Source: Prorocentrum cordatum
Taxonomy: Eukaryota > Sar > Dinophyceae > Prorocentrales > Prorocentraceae
Reading direction: 5' to 3'
Length of the DNA stretch: 64,000 bases
NCBI GenBank assembly: GCA_963575745.1
Contig: CAUYUJ010011503.1
Span: forward strand, 254,001 to 318,000
Each line of letters begins with the position of its first letter. Positions within the stretch are counted from its first letter, which is position 1. Under the pieces are notes generated by a model. The model was not told the origin of the DNA. It saw nothing but the letters and a program-made list of their open reading frames with translations, and ran no database searches. Shown piece after piece: positions 21,290 to 31,981 of this stretch. Position numbers and translations under genes: made by a program.

Positions 21290-23664
21290 ATAGAAGACGT
21301 TGTTACAGTTGGCGTTCGCAGGTTGCTTGCTGCGCCATGCGCTGACAGTTGTACCGTAGTGCACTACGACAACGACGTCACGGCAGGATTTCACCATTAC
21401 GAATTCGAAGGCACAGCCCTGGACATCCACGTCATCAATGGATTCACGCATGCACGCACCACCCAACGCCCCAAATCCTGAAACCCTCTAGCAGGCTTCG
21501 ACGAATATCAATATACGTTCCAGGAACTGGCGGACACGCCAGCATCGAGCGGCAGCGCTCAAGAAAAAGAGCAGCTCCGGCCGCGCTCGATTGATGGCTT
21601 CCGACCATTAATGAAGAGCCGGAAATGGACTTAGGAGCTCGCATCATGGAAACGCTGTACATTGAATTTCAAGAAGACAATGAAGTACTGGAAACGACCC
21701 CACTAGTGTCCGTATACTCGGTGCCCACAGAAATCACCACCGAAAAACGCGCGCTCGTGACTGTGGCCAGCGATGCGCAAGAACACTTGCATTAAACCTG
21801 CCTTTTACTACCACGATGATATTGACAAGACATTTCTCGTGCTTAGGGCTTTGGATCACCAGGTGCGACGGAGCAACCGACCTGGATGTGGACGAACGTG
21901 GTCGGTATGTAGAGCTTTGTTTCACCACTGACATGGCCCAGGAAGTTCTCGCGGGGCAGCAGCGCAGCTCATCCGACGACGGACATATTGTCACTGCGCG
22001 CGTATATGTGTCAGCCGCGGCCGAGAGAGCTGCGGCCGTCAAGGAAGACGACCTTTTGGCGAAGGCCGAAACGCAGGCGAATGCGGCTCTAGGATGCAGG
22101 ACCGTTTGAATGCCATGATTTTTCACGACATCTAGACATGCGCACAATTTGAATTCTTTGAAGAACGAAAGGGCGAGATGGAACGAACAATCAGGCTTCG
22201 CCTGGTCCTTCGTGGCTTCGTCGTGGATGTCGAAGCTTTCTATGCAGATGCCTTCTCAGGCACAGCTCGTCGGACAAGTCAGAGATTGCTCGCCGGCCGG
22301 CCGCGCGCTTTCATGGGCCTTGTCAGCGCCTTTTTCGAAGGGCTTGATCCATCGCGAACTGGCTGGGGCTACTGAAAAGAAGAACGCATGGTATCCTTCA
22401 CTCTCCCACCTGGCTCAGCATCGGCGCTGCGTGCTCTGCTGGGCTTCGCGTATCACGACGAGTCAAGACGCTGCTTGCAGTGTCTGAAGCCGGGCACGGG
22501 CACCAAAGATGCTGGGCAGTTCCGGTGAAACTCAGGACCATCGCGATGGGCTGCGGGCATAGACCTACTTCATGCGACGAGGATCTAGGGACTAGCCCAA
22601 CCTTCCTAGCAGCCGGGCGCGTTCGCGACATGAGTATGGCAGGAGTCGAGGACGCGATTGTCAAATGCGTCAAGCACGTAGAAATCATATAAACACATGT
22701 TTACTACATGCGCCTCGCGCTGCGCCAAACCGAGGTCGACCGCGTTCAGCTGGACCAAAATGAATGCATCAAACAACTTCGCCCCTACTGCACCCAGATG
22801 CCCGGGCGCTGACGCCGAAGGGAAGGCGACCGAAATGGCATCTGATGCGTTCATCAGCTTGCGTGGTGCGTTAGCATAAACATTGGTGGCGCAGGTATTG
22901 ATCTTCGTATATGCGGCATCGCTATCACGCGTCCATGAACCAAACGTACAAGCCCGGAGACAACGCCGCAAATAGCAAATTACAACAATGCCGGAGTAGT
23001 ATAGCATGCCAGCTCCTGGCTCCTGGTAGGAGAAGCGCCCCTGCCCGGCGACTCCGATTATCGTCGCCTGAACGGCGATGCCGATGACGAATCGAAGGGG
23101 CAGTGCATCCGCGGGGCCAACCTCTATCAGCGCGGACACGCGCCTAACGGTAAAGCAGCAGTGCACCTGATCGGCGCGCACTGCAAGTCGCGCCGCTTGC
23201 AGGTGCGTTCCAGGTACTCAGCAGAAACACTTAACAGCAGCCTACAACCTTGAGGACTGCGACCCTACCATCGCGACGCTACGCGGGCTTACGGCTGGGC
23301 CGCCGGCGCCAACGCAGCCCAATAATCAAGTAGAGAAGCATGCCAGCGACCCTCGCCATAGACGCCGGGTCGGTCTTCAATTCCCCATCAGGTATGGGGC
23401 CTGACGACGCCGAGCAGATCGACCTTGATCGGACATATCAGTATACGACAAATGATGGGCCGAGGAATTGTTCACCTCGCACCATGGTGTGATGCGCGGG
23501 ACGTGACAGCCGACGGCCATGCCATGGGTTGTAGTGATCGCGACTTACTACTGCAAGATTTGGAAGGAAATCAGTCATTCAAGTACGAGGTAAAGAGGCA
23601 TACACTTACAGAGGTAACGAAGCAGCACCAACATAGCCCCTTCCTTGTGACGGCTAGCGGATAA
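21290..23664 (+). pseudogene. Decayed Ty1/copia Pol, RT-RNase H region (copy 2)
   Basis: A chain of dinoflagellate-type copia Pol motifs lies in order on the plus strand in changing frames: YVSAAAERAAAVKEDDLLAK (about 22,005-22,064), RLRLVLRGF (22,190s), FSGTARRTSQRLL (about 22,255), LPPGSASALRALLGF (about 22,405), CLKPGTGTKDA (about 22,474), MSMAGVEDAIVKCVKHVE (about 22,630), LDQNECIKQLRPY (about 22,750), FISLRGALA (about 22,853), SDYRRLNGDADDESKG (about 23,050), ARDVTADGHAMGCSDRDLL (about 23,495) and FKYEVKRHT before a TAA at 23,662. The expected catalytic DD of the reverse transcriptase appears as RD (VRDMSMAG), and stops and frameshifts separate most blocks. A segment between about 22,110 and 22,170 also appears deleted. 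A weaker part upstream (21,350-21,780) may be the integrase end. No LTR was identified. Confidence 0.8.
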
Positions 23665-24493
23665 AGCATGTGCTCGGCTAGGTCAAGGCCAACGTATTCT
23701 CGGACACGAGCAGTGCATCAGTATTCGTTCGGACGCGGGCTATCTCAGCTTTTTGCCTTTTTTTGCGTAGCCAGAGGTTTTGATGCCTCACAGTTTGGTC
23801 AGGCATCCTTGTGCTTCGCCGCGCACTTTGACGTCTGACATTTTTGTCAGGCGTCCTCTTAATCATCTTCGGTCGGTCGTGCGGGTTGCCCATGGCCGAC
23901 CCCAATGCCCTGTGCTGCCCTCTTCTTGCTTTGACTCTGTGCTGCTAGGGCTGTCGACCGCCCTATAGTATGTTTTTCATTTTTTGTTTTGACTTGCTGT
24001 ATTATTTACATTTGTCGTGGCACGACGTTCGGCTCTTCCTCTCCCGACTTGGAAGGAGTTCGCACGGGGACTCGCAAAACGATCGTCGTGCCTGCGTCTG
24101 GCGCTACCTGGCTCACGGTAGCGTTGCCCCATTTGACTGTCGCACGTCTGCGAGGCACTATCGGATTTGAATGTCGGACACAGGCCACATCCATCTGTGA
24201 TGCACCATCTTCTCTCATGTCTTGTCTCTTGTCTCTCGTCCTGCCCATCAAGAGGGGGTGAGCTGTGGGATGCCGTGATACGTTTACGACGCCATCCTAG
24301 GCAGGGTTTCGGTTTACACCCTCCTGGGCCCAGTTTTTCATTGGGGGTGCGTTTTGTATCCCCGGTCGCGAACCGGGGGGGGGGGGTCCGCTCCAAAAAC
24401 AATAAAAAACATGTCCAGCGGGATCACAGGAGCATTCTAACACGCCCATTCCGCGCAGGCACGGTGGCGGAACATACGACATGGGGTGTGCAG
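23665..24493. other. No gene recognised
   Basis: Two imperfect GTCAGGCATCCTT / GTCAGGCGTCCTC words lie near 23,800 and 23,850. A G-run of about 13 lies at 24,377-24,389. Otherwise nothing supported up to exon e. Confidence 0.4.
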
Positions 24494-24545
24494 GACGGCT
24501 GGTCGTTGGACAAGAAGGACTGGTGCTGCACGAACGAGAACCGAG
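24494..24545 (+). CDS. Exon e of the Cys/Trp-repeat gene
   Basis: After GTGTGCAG, 17 codons read DGWSLDKKDWCC then TNENR plus one G of the next Gly codon. This completes W-K-D-G-W-S-L-D-K-K-D-W-C-C with exon d. The expected next residues are G-C. The donor is placed at GAG before GCCATC (GC type) because reading on gives GHLSL with no Cys; this end is less certain than the others. The next exon should begin with a base pair completing Gly followed by TGC, and I could not find it in the window. Confidence 0.8.
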
Positions 24546-25042
24546 GCCATCTATCCCTCCGCGCGCGGAAGGCCCAGTGACCGACTTCAGCCGTGCCAGT
24601 GGTGTGCGAAACATTTGTTTCTTTGTGACGTGTTGGATCCGAACGGTTTGTTGCCGCATGCGTGGACGTCTCGGCGGTCGCGATTTGTTTTGACGCTTGA
24701 CGCATGGTTGCAGTAATGTTGCGTGTGTTATGCGGTGGTGGTTCTTGGGTCACGAGCGTCCTCGCGTACCATGCGTGGGAGGAAGCGACGCATCGGATAC
24801 AGAGAAGGAGGGTCCAGACACTTGCGGCATACATGATCGGGAAAGAACGGAGAACGCCGCTGTAGTCCAACGGGCTTATTGGGCGACGACGAAGAAGAGG
24901 AAGGCGAAGGCGACGAGGAGGCGATGATAAGGACGACGTGGAGAACGTGAGGATCGCGAGGAGAAGCATGAAGACAACGAGTAGAAAGACACGCACAAGG
25001 ACGAGGACGATTAGAACGAGGGCGAATACGAGGAGGAATGCG

Positions 25043-25054
25043 GAGGAGGAGGAG

Positions 25055-25093
<39 letters not shown>

Positions 25094-25094
25094 T
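25043..25094. repeat. (GAG)n/(GAC)n tract
   Basis: GAG units grading into about 13 GAC units. It lies left of another block of the 15-bp family, the same order as at 1.6-1.7 kb. Confidence 0.9.
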
Positions 25095-25189
25095 GAGGGC
25101 ACTAGGAGGCAAGTGGAAAAGGACGTTGAATCAGGAGAGTGTCCTGGTGATCCTATCGGGTTACCCTGGGGGGTCCTGGCGCCGCGCGA

Positions 25190-25485
25190 AGTTGTCTTGG
25201 GTCTTCTTCGACTGTCTGGGCGCGTCGTGGGATTCGTTGGGAGCTTTCTTGGGCCGTCTCGGCGCCATCTCGGGCCGTCTCGGCACCATCTCGGGCCTCC
25301 TCGGGCGCTCCCGGGAGTCTCATGGGGCCCTCTTGGCCTGTCTTGGGCCGTCTTGGGGCTCTCCTGAGCTCTCTGGGTGCCTCCTGGCGCGCTCTTGGAG
25401 GCCTCCTGGGGCGCTCTTGGGCGCTGTTGGGGACCTCCGCGGCGTCTTTTGGGTCTCCTTTGGGCCGTTCGAAAACCCTCTAGAG
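25190..25485. repeat. Degenerate 15-bp GC-rich repeat, block 4
   Basis: Units such as TCTTGGGCCGTCTCGG and CTCTTGGGCG at about 15-base spacing, same family as blocks 1-3. Confidence 0.75.
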
Positions 25486-25689
25486 GCGATTCCAAGACGA
25501 AGTCGATTCGGAGTCCGTTCAGGGCCATCCGCCACCGTGCCGGCGAAACACTCCGTGTTCAGTCATTCGGGGCAACATTCGCAAGGCCGTCACATGTGAC
25601 ACCTCCGTCTCTGTTTCTTGAGGAGCTCTCGCGGGAGTTTGTCTTGAGACTTTACGTTATCCTGACCCCAGGCGCGCAAAGAAATGGGC

Positions 25690-26110
25690 CTGCCAGCCGC
25701 CCCACCTGTTCCGTTGGAAATCCAAGCAATCCGGCAACGAACTCCAAATCGGCGCCTCCGCTTGGGACATCCTCAGAAAATTGGCCCCCCGAGCCTCCCC
25801 ATGGAGGCCCTCAGACGCGCGCCAGGGCGCACCGGGCATGTCCCAGTCGAGGGCTCTCGCTCGAGACGTCCTCCCAAAGTCGACCCCCGGCGCGCGAGAA
25901 AGTCAGGCCCCAAAGAGGCCCCCAGGGACAATTTCGAGGGATCTGCCAGCGAGCGCCAGGGCGCACCTGACGTGTCCCTGTCTGAGGCTCTCGCTCGAGG
26001 CATCCTCGCAAAAGTCGACCCGGGCGTGTCCCAATCTGGAGCTCCTGCTCGAAACACCCTTGCAAAGTCGCCCAATCGCCGATCGAGAAAGGCTCCCGAG
26101 GACGACGTGG
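25690..26110. repeat. Degenerate CTCGAGACATCC-family repeat, block 1
   Basis: Words such as CTCGCTCGAGACGTCCTC and CTCGCTCGAGGCATCCTC followed by AAAGTCG recur about every 50-130 bases. The family is related to the GAGACATCC repeats at 31.4, 43.7, 45.1 and 46.6 kb. Confidence 0.6.
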
Positions 26111-26120
26111 ATGAAACGCA

Positions 26121-26305
26121 GGAGGACGGAGGAGGGAGGAGGGAGGAGGAGGAGGAGGAGGAGGAGGAGGAGGAGGAGGAGGAGGAGGAGGACGGAGGAG
26201 GGGAGGAGGAGGAGGAGGAGGAGGAGGAGGAGGAGGAGGAGGACGAGGAGGAGGAGGAGGACAGGGAGGAGGGGGAGAAGGAGGCGGAGGAGGAGGAGGA
26301 GGACC
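26121..26305. repeat. (GAG)n tract
   Basis: Roughly 180 bases of GAG with GAC interruptions. All six frames are open because of the tract. Confidence 0.95.
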
Positions 26306-26599
26306 AGTGTATTTGTTCCCAAGAATCATCAACGATGTAGGGATGCACCCTCCCTGCCAAGCTTCCTCTTCGTAGGTCATAGGCCCCATGCAAGGATTGA
26401 TTTCCACTCAGGTGAATGCCCCGTTGGAAGACAACCGTGTGAAAATCCTGACGCGCGCCAAAGCACTCTCTGCACTAAAGCGCCACGAGTCAACCTGACT
26501 GTTGTGTTTTGATGACGATGGTGAATCGTGCCAGAACACCTTTCCTGGGACTCCAACACCGCGAAACAACGTTACTGTCGCGCTCTGATACGTAATGCT

Positions 26600-27000
26600 G
26601 GTTCGTTCGGAAGCACCATATCTGGAGGGTGAACAACGAGATGTTTCGAAACTCTTGTATTTTCAAACGAACATGCGCGGCACTCAGGCGAGAGCCACAT
26701 TCTGAATACCACCCGTCCTCAATCCGTGAAGCTCTTGGAAATCTGTAAGCCGAATACGCGTGGCGCCTAGGCGAGAGCCGCATGTTGAAGACCACCCTTC
26801 CCGAACCCGTAAAACCAGCACAATTGTTAAGACGAAGCTGCGCGGGTCTGAGGCGATACCCACATTTTGAAAACGACCCGCCCTGAATCCGTGAAGCTCT
26901 TGCAATTTTGTAAGACGAGTGTGCGCGGTGCAAAGGCGAGAGCCACATGTTGAAAGCCACCCGCCTTCAATCCGTGAAGCTTTTGCAATCTAAAGGCTGC
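26600..27000. repeat. 83-bp tandem array, about 4 units
   Basis: Units with GGCGAGAGCCACAT and CCGTGAAGCTCTTG begin near 26,687, 26,770, 26,852 and 26,935. They are clearly homologous but diverged. Confidence 0.85.
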
Positions 27001-27294
27001 CGCCTCTGCCGCCGACCCCAGTTGGTGTTTTTTGGAGGGAATCGGGGCGTGGTGCTCTACTCGGGGCTTATCGGATCCTCTGAGGCCGTCGTTGAGGCGT
27101 CTTGCGTTTCTTTCGCGTATATTTGCTGCAAAATCCAATGTGCTTTGATTGATTTCCGCTTTTCGAAGCCCTCTTCGAGTTCTTCGCGGGGCGTTCGCGA
27201 GGCGTTTTGGGCGCCAGGCACGTTGTTTCGGCACCCCCTCCCCGATTATTTCGCCATCCAGAGCGCGATGTAATGTACGAAAGATAGCGCCGTA

Positions 27295-27520
27295 ATGTAC
27301 TCATGGTCGTGGCCGCGGGAGCACCGTCTTGTCGTAATCTACCAGGGATTGTGGCTCCAGGCGCGTCAAGTTGGTGTAATTCGCGAGACGCTTTAGAGTG
27401 TGGCCTCGGGAGCGCGAGTGCTGTACATTGTCAGGGAATGCGGCCTCTGGGCGCGTTCTTGTAATGTCCGAGGTGATGTGGCTTGGGAGCGCGCACGTAT
27501 TGTATTTCCACGTGCCTCGA
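27295..27520. repeat. Degenerate 40-50-bp repeat
   Basis: The words TGTGGCCTCGGGAGCGCGAG, TGCGGCCTCTGGGCGCGTTC and TGTGGCTTGGGAGCGCGCAC recur near 27,399, 27,440 and 27,477, with weaker copies on the left. Confidence 0.6.
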
Positions 27521-27799
27521 GGCACCCAAAGGGTGAGGGAACGCAGGTGCGTGTTTGTAACGGGGCCGGGTGGGGGGTTGCGTTTTCTTCAACCTTGCAC
27601 CCTTCGATTGCAGAGCAGTGGTCAGTAACATGTGAATATTTGGCACAGGGCGATCGCACTGGAACTAGTATACTGGAACCAAGGAGCCGAGGACTGCTTG
27701 CAGGGGGCACACGCTTACTCCTCGCAGCCTGGTGGCCGCCAGGGTGGCTGGCGGGCTTGCCTTCCTTCCTCATTTCGTCAATAGGCGGTCCCCGTAGCT

Positions 27800-27885
27800 C
27801 TTGGAGGACGACGACGAGGACGAGGACGAGGTGGAGGAGGAGGAGGAGGATGACGACGACGACGACGACGACGGCGGCGACGTCG
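27800..27885. repeat. Mixed GAC/GAG tract
   Basis: GACGACGACGAGGACGAGG then GAGGAGG and GACGAC units. Low complexity only. Confidence 0.85.
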
Positions 27886-28089
27886 AACACGGAGCCGCCA
27901 GACCGACAGACAGGCCCAGTTCCTGAGCCCAGAAATGCGACCCCATAAGAGTAAGCGCTGTTTGGGAACTATGGCGCCACAAATATATTCCTTTCGAAAA
28001 AAGAGGTGGGATCCACCACTCTCCAGGGGCCTGATTCAGCCGCCCCCTCTGGGGATGAGCAGTTACATACATGTGCAATTTACAAATGA

Positions 28090-29115
28090 TGCTGTCAGAC
28101 GTGGTGAGTGGCGGGGTGGGGGTCCCGGCGCGTGTTTTCGTAGGGTGGGAGGTCCCTAAAACAGCACACAAAGAAGGTCCAGGAGGGTGGGGGTGTCAGA
28201 CGTGGTGGGTGGCGCAGGGGGGGTCTCCGCGCGTGTTTTCGTAAGGTGGGGGGTTGCCTAAAACAGCACGCAAAATTTGTCCAGGAGTGTGGGGGTGTCA
28301 GACGTGGTGGGTGGCGCGGTGGAAGCCCCGGCGCGTGTTTTCGTAGGGTGGGAGGTCCCTAGAACAGCACACAAAGAAGGTCCAGGAGGGTGGGGGTGTT
28401 AGACGAGATGGGTGGCGCGGTGGGGGTCCCGGAAGGTCCAGGAGGGTGGGGGTGTCAGACGTGGTGGGTGGAGCGGTGGGGGTCCCGGCGAGTGTTATCG
28501 TAAGGTGGGGGATGCCTTGAACAGCGCAGAAAAATTGTCCAGGAGGATGGGGGTGTCAGATCTGGTGGGTAACCCGGTGGGGGTCCCGGCGCGCGTTTTC
28601 GTAGGGTGGGAGGTCCCTAAAAAGCACGCAAAGAAGGTCCAGGAAGGTGGGATGTCAGACGTGGTGGGTGGCGCGGCGGGGGTCCGGGCGCGTGGTTTCG
28701 TAGGGCGGGGGTTTTAAAACAGCACAATAACTCCAGGAGGATGGGGGTGTCAGACGTGGTGGGTGGCGCGGTGGGGGTCCCGGCGCGTGGTTTCGGAAGG
28801 TTGGGGGTGCCTAAAACAGCACACAAGGAAGGTCCAGGAACGGTGGGGTGTCAGACGTGGTGGGTGACGCGGGAGGGGTCCAGGCGTGTGTATTTGTAGA
28901 GAGGGAGGTTTTAAAACAGCACACAAAAAAGTCCAGGAAGGTGGGGGTGTCAGACGTGGTGGGTGGCGCGGTGGGGGTCCTGGCGCGTGTTTTCGTAGGG
29001 TGGGGGGTCCTTGAAACAGCACACAAAGAAGGTCCAGGAGGGTGGGGGTGTCAGACGTGGTGGGTGGCGCAGTGGGGGAGTCCTGGCGCGCGTCTTCGTA
29101 GAGGGGGAGGTCCCT
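28090..29115. repeat. 101-bp tandem array, about 10 units
   Basis: GTCAGACGTGGTGGGTGGCG recurs at about 101-base spacing from 28,096, with one shortened unit near 28,400-28,456. Each unit has GGGGGTCCCGGCGCGTG and ACAGCACACAAAGAAGGTCC. ORFs across it on both strands are artefacts. Confidence 0.9.
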
Positions 29116-29325
29116 AATTATTCGACGCGGAAATCTCCATATGTGCATCTCATGGTGATGTCATGCTTCGGTAGAAGACATTGTCCTTTTCAATATCTGA
29201 GCGTCAGCGGATTCATGTGGAAGACGAACCCGAGAGAGATTCCGACGACTACGACGTTTTTAACTAGTTGTTTCTTCCTTCTTTCCTCCTCCTCCTCCTT
29301 TACTCCTTGTTCTCCTTCTCTTTTT

Positions 29326-31394
29326 CCCAACCATCCTGTGGTGTTGGGTCCTCGTTTTGAAGAGACGTCGCCCCGCGTTCTCCTTCCTTCCTTCCTTCCC
29401 GCTGCCCCCTCCCTCCTCCTCCCTCCCTCCTCTTCTCATCATCATCATCAACATCATCCCCATCATCGTCATCGTCATCTTCATCTGTCGTCATCATCAT
29501 TATCACCACCCATGTCGGCACACCCCTCACACGTTTCGTGACCCCATAGGGAGCTCCACCGAAGGTCCCAGTGGGTGTGCCCGCATGCGTCCCGCACACC
29601 CATTTCGGCACACCCTCACACGTTTCGTGGCCCCATAGGGAGCTCCACCGAAGGTCCCAGTGGGTGTGCCCGCATGCGTCCCGCACACCCATTTCGGCAC
29701 ACCCCTCACACGTTTCGTGGCCCCATAGGGAGCTCCACCGAAGGTCCCAGTGGGTGTGCCGCATGCGTCCCGCACACCCATTTCGGCACACCCCTCACAC
29801 GCTTTCGTGGCCCCATAGGGGAAGGTCCCTCCATGCATGGTCCCAGTGGGTTTGCCCAGCATGCGTCCCGCACACCCATTTCGGCGCACCCCTCACACGT
29901 TTCGTGGCCCCATAGGGAGCTCCACCGAAGGTCCCAGTGGGTGTGCCCGCATGCGTCCCGCACACCCATTTCGGCACACCCCTCACACGTTTCGTGGCCC
30001 CATAGGGAGCTCCACCGAAGGTCCCAGTGGGTGTGCCCGCATGCGTCCCGCACACCCATTTCGGCACACCCCTCACACGTTTCGTGGCCCCATAGGAGCT
30101 CCACCGAAGGTCCCAGTGGGTGTGCCCGCATGCGTCCCGCACACCCATTTCGGCACACCCCTCACACGTTTCGTGGCCCCATAGGGAGCTCCACCAAGGT
30201 CCCAGTGGGTGTGCCCGCATGCGTCCCGCACACCCATTTCGGCACACCCCTCACACGTTTCGTGGCCCCATAGCGAGCTCCACCGAAGGTCTCAGTGGGT
30301 GTGCCCGCATGCGTCCCGCACACCCATTTCGGCACACGTTTCGTGGCCTTAAGGAGCTCCACCGAAGGTCCCAGTGGGTGTGCCCGCAGGTTTCGGCACA
30401 CCCCTCACACGTTCGTGGCCCCATAGTCCACCGAAGGTCCCAGTGGGTGTGCCCGCATGCGTCCCGCACACCCATTTCGGCACACCCCTCACACGTTTCG
30501 TGGCCCCATAGGGAGCTCCACCGAAGGTCCCAGTGGGTGTGCCGCATGCGTCCCGCACACCCATTTCGGCACACCCCTCACACGTTTCGTGGCCCCATAG
30601 GGAGCTCCACCGAAGGCCCCAGTGCTGCCGTCCGCATGCGTCCCGCACACCCATTTCGGCACACCCCTCACACGTTTCGTGGCCCCACAGGGAGCTCCAC
30701 CGAAGGCCCCAGTGCTGCCGTCCGCATGCGTCCCGCACACCCATTTCGGCACACCCCTCACACGTTTCGTGGCCCCACAGGGAGCTCCACCGAAGGCCCC
30801 AGTGCTGCCGTCCGCATGCGTCCCGCACACCCATTTCGGCACACCCCTCACACGTTTCGTGGCCCCATAGGGAGCTCCACCGAAGGCCCCATGGCTGCCG
30901 TCCGCATGCGTCCCGCACACCCATTTCGGCACACCCCTCACACGTTTCGTGGCCCCACAGGGAGCTCCACCGAAGGCCCCAGTGCTGCCGTCCGCATGCG
31001 TCCCGCACACCCATTTCGGCACACCCCTCACACGTTTCGTGGCCCCACAGGGAGCTCCACCGAAGGCCCCAGTGCTGCCGTCCGCATGCGTCCCGCACAC
31101 CCATTTCGGCACACCCCTCACACGTTTCGTGGCCCCATAGGGAGCTCCACCGAAGGCCCCATGGCTGCCGTCCGCATGCGTCCCGCACACCCATTTCGGC
31201 ACACCCCTCACACGTTTCGTGGCCCCACAGGGAGCTCCACCGAAGGCCCCAGTGCTGCCGTCCGCATGCGTCCCGCACACCCATTTCGGCACACCCCTCA
31301 CACGTTTCGTGGCCCCATAGGGAGCGCCACCGAAGAAGATATTCACAAGTGCGGTACTCTCAACTGCATATGGTTGGGTCCTTCGCCAGGCTAA
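29326..31394 (+). mobile_element. Helentron-like satellite-bearing element, copy A (short form)
   Basis: Begins CCCAACCATCCTGTGGTGTT after a T-run and ends TCGCCAGGCTAA before TT. Next comes a C/T-rich stretch, an ATC/TCATC tract, and about 20 tandem 90-bp units (29,515-31,330). The 3' end carries TGCATATGGTTGGG, so CCCAACCAT is at the 5' tip and its reverse complement lies about 16 bases in from the 3' tip (asymmetric inverted repeat). This copy lacks the roughly 800-bp module present before the 3' end in copies B-D. Within it, units from about 30,620 on carry a distinct CCCAGTGCTGCCGTCCGC variant, showing local homogenisation. No transposase or Rep/helicase is encoded. The family assignment is by architecture only. 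Confidence 0.75.
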
Positions 31395-31439
31395 TTCCTT
31401 CTTTTCCTCTGAACACCTGTCAGGGCGCCGAAAACTGCT

Positions 31440-31780
31440 CCGAAAGAGAAGGATGTTGAGCACCGAAACCGGCAAACCGCTTGAGACATCCCCCCAATCT
31501 GGGCGCGAACGCGCCCGTGATATAATTACCCCCTAACGGCCCCCCCTTGGGAGTGCTGAAACCAGCGCCTCGCCTGAGACATCCTCGAAAACTGATCGGA
31601 AAGAGGAGGATGTTGGGCACCGAAACAGGCAAACCGCCTGAGACATCCCCCAAATCTGGGCGCGAACGGGCCCGTGATATACCCCCTGGCGCCCCCCTTG
31701 GGAGTGCTGAAACCAGCGCCTCGCCTGAGACATCCTCGGAAACTGCTCCGAAGAGAAGGATGTTTGGCACCACGCACACA
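31440..31780. repeat. 157-bp tandem repeat, GAGACATCC family block 2
   Basis: CGGCAAACCGCTTGAGACATC at about 31,471 and AGGCAAACCGCCTGAGACATC near 31,628 start two units. Each also has GGGCGCGAACG, TTGGGAGTGCTGA and GCCTCGCCTGAGACATCCTC. Confidence 0.85.
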
Positions 31781-31837
31781 CAAGCCATACGCCGTCCGGC
31801 GCGTGGGCGGGAAAACAAGCACAGCACAGCCTGTACT

Positions 31838-31930
31838 GTAAGGGAGGAGGAGGAGGAGGAGGAGGAGGAGGAGAAGGAGGAGGAGGAGGAGGAGGAGGAG
31901 GAGGAGGAGGAGGAGGAGGAGAAGAGGAGA
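31838..31930. repeat. (GAG)n tract at the 3' side of LINE 3
   Basis: Nearly pure GAG over about 90 bases. Read on the LINE's strand it is (CTC)n starting about 50 bases after the last coding stop, so it may be the element's 3' tail. Confidence 0.85.
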
Positions 31931-31981
31931 CAGAAAGCAAACATGCATGCAAAGAGAAGGCAAAAAGCGGCCTGCCAGGGC

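Larger units (their letters stand above)
16553..24493 (+). other. Intron 4 (GA-AG, 7,941 bp)
   Basis: Starts GACGGGGAAG and ends GGTGTGCAG. Holds block 3 of the 15-bp family, a GGGACCCGGCC array, a roughly 145-bp array and a decayed copia element. From 16,553 to about 17,200 and 17,890 to 18,950 no gene or clear repeat is seen. Confidence 0.75.
352..24545 (+). other. Five-exon gene segment, Cys/Trp-rich 38-39-aa repeat protein
   Basis: Five exons on one strand join without a stop into 134 codons of a tandem repeat. The unit reads W-x2-G-W-S-x2-K-K-x-W-C-C-x-N-x2-K/R-G-C, a spacer of 8-9, F/Y-D-C-D/N-x-G-x3, and its length is 38, 38 and 39 residues for the three complete copies. Each intron can be placed so that the repeat continues in register across the junction. 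Introns are 4,883, 10,070, 896 and 7,941 bp with donors GC, GT, GA, GA and acceptors AG before a G, matching known dinoflagellate splicing. I recall this repeat as common in predicted dinoflagellate proteins, with no assigned function. Four Cys per unit suggest disulfides or metal binding, possibly extracellular (inference). The first exon starts mid-repeat and the last ends mid-repeat, so the gene extends both ways. Confidence 0.85.

Noticed and set aside
26121-26305. Glu-rich, Arg-rich and Pro-rich long proteins across GAG/CTC tracts here and at 50.6, 52.2, 56.5 and 58.2 kb
   Set aside because: Every frame on both strands is open because of the trinucleotide tract; flanks show no domain.
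27600-27640. A further exon of the Cys/Trp-repeat gene (frame reads FDCRAVVSN after a T-rich stretch)
   Set aside because: Only F-D-C and a few residues agree; the Gly and Trp of the core are missing, a stop follows, and no donor or acceptor brings it into register with exon e.
29515-31330. CRISPR array from regular 90-bp repeats
   Set aside because: Whole units repeat without distinct spacers, the genome is eukaryotic, and there are no Cas genes.
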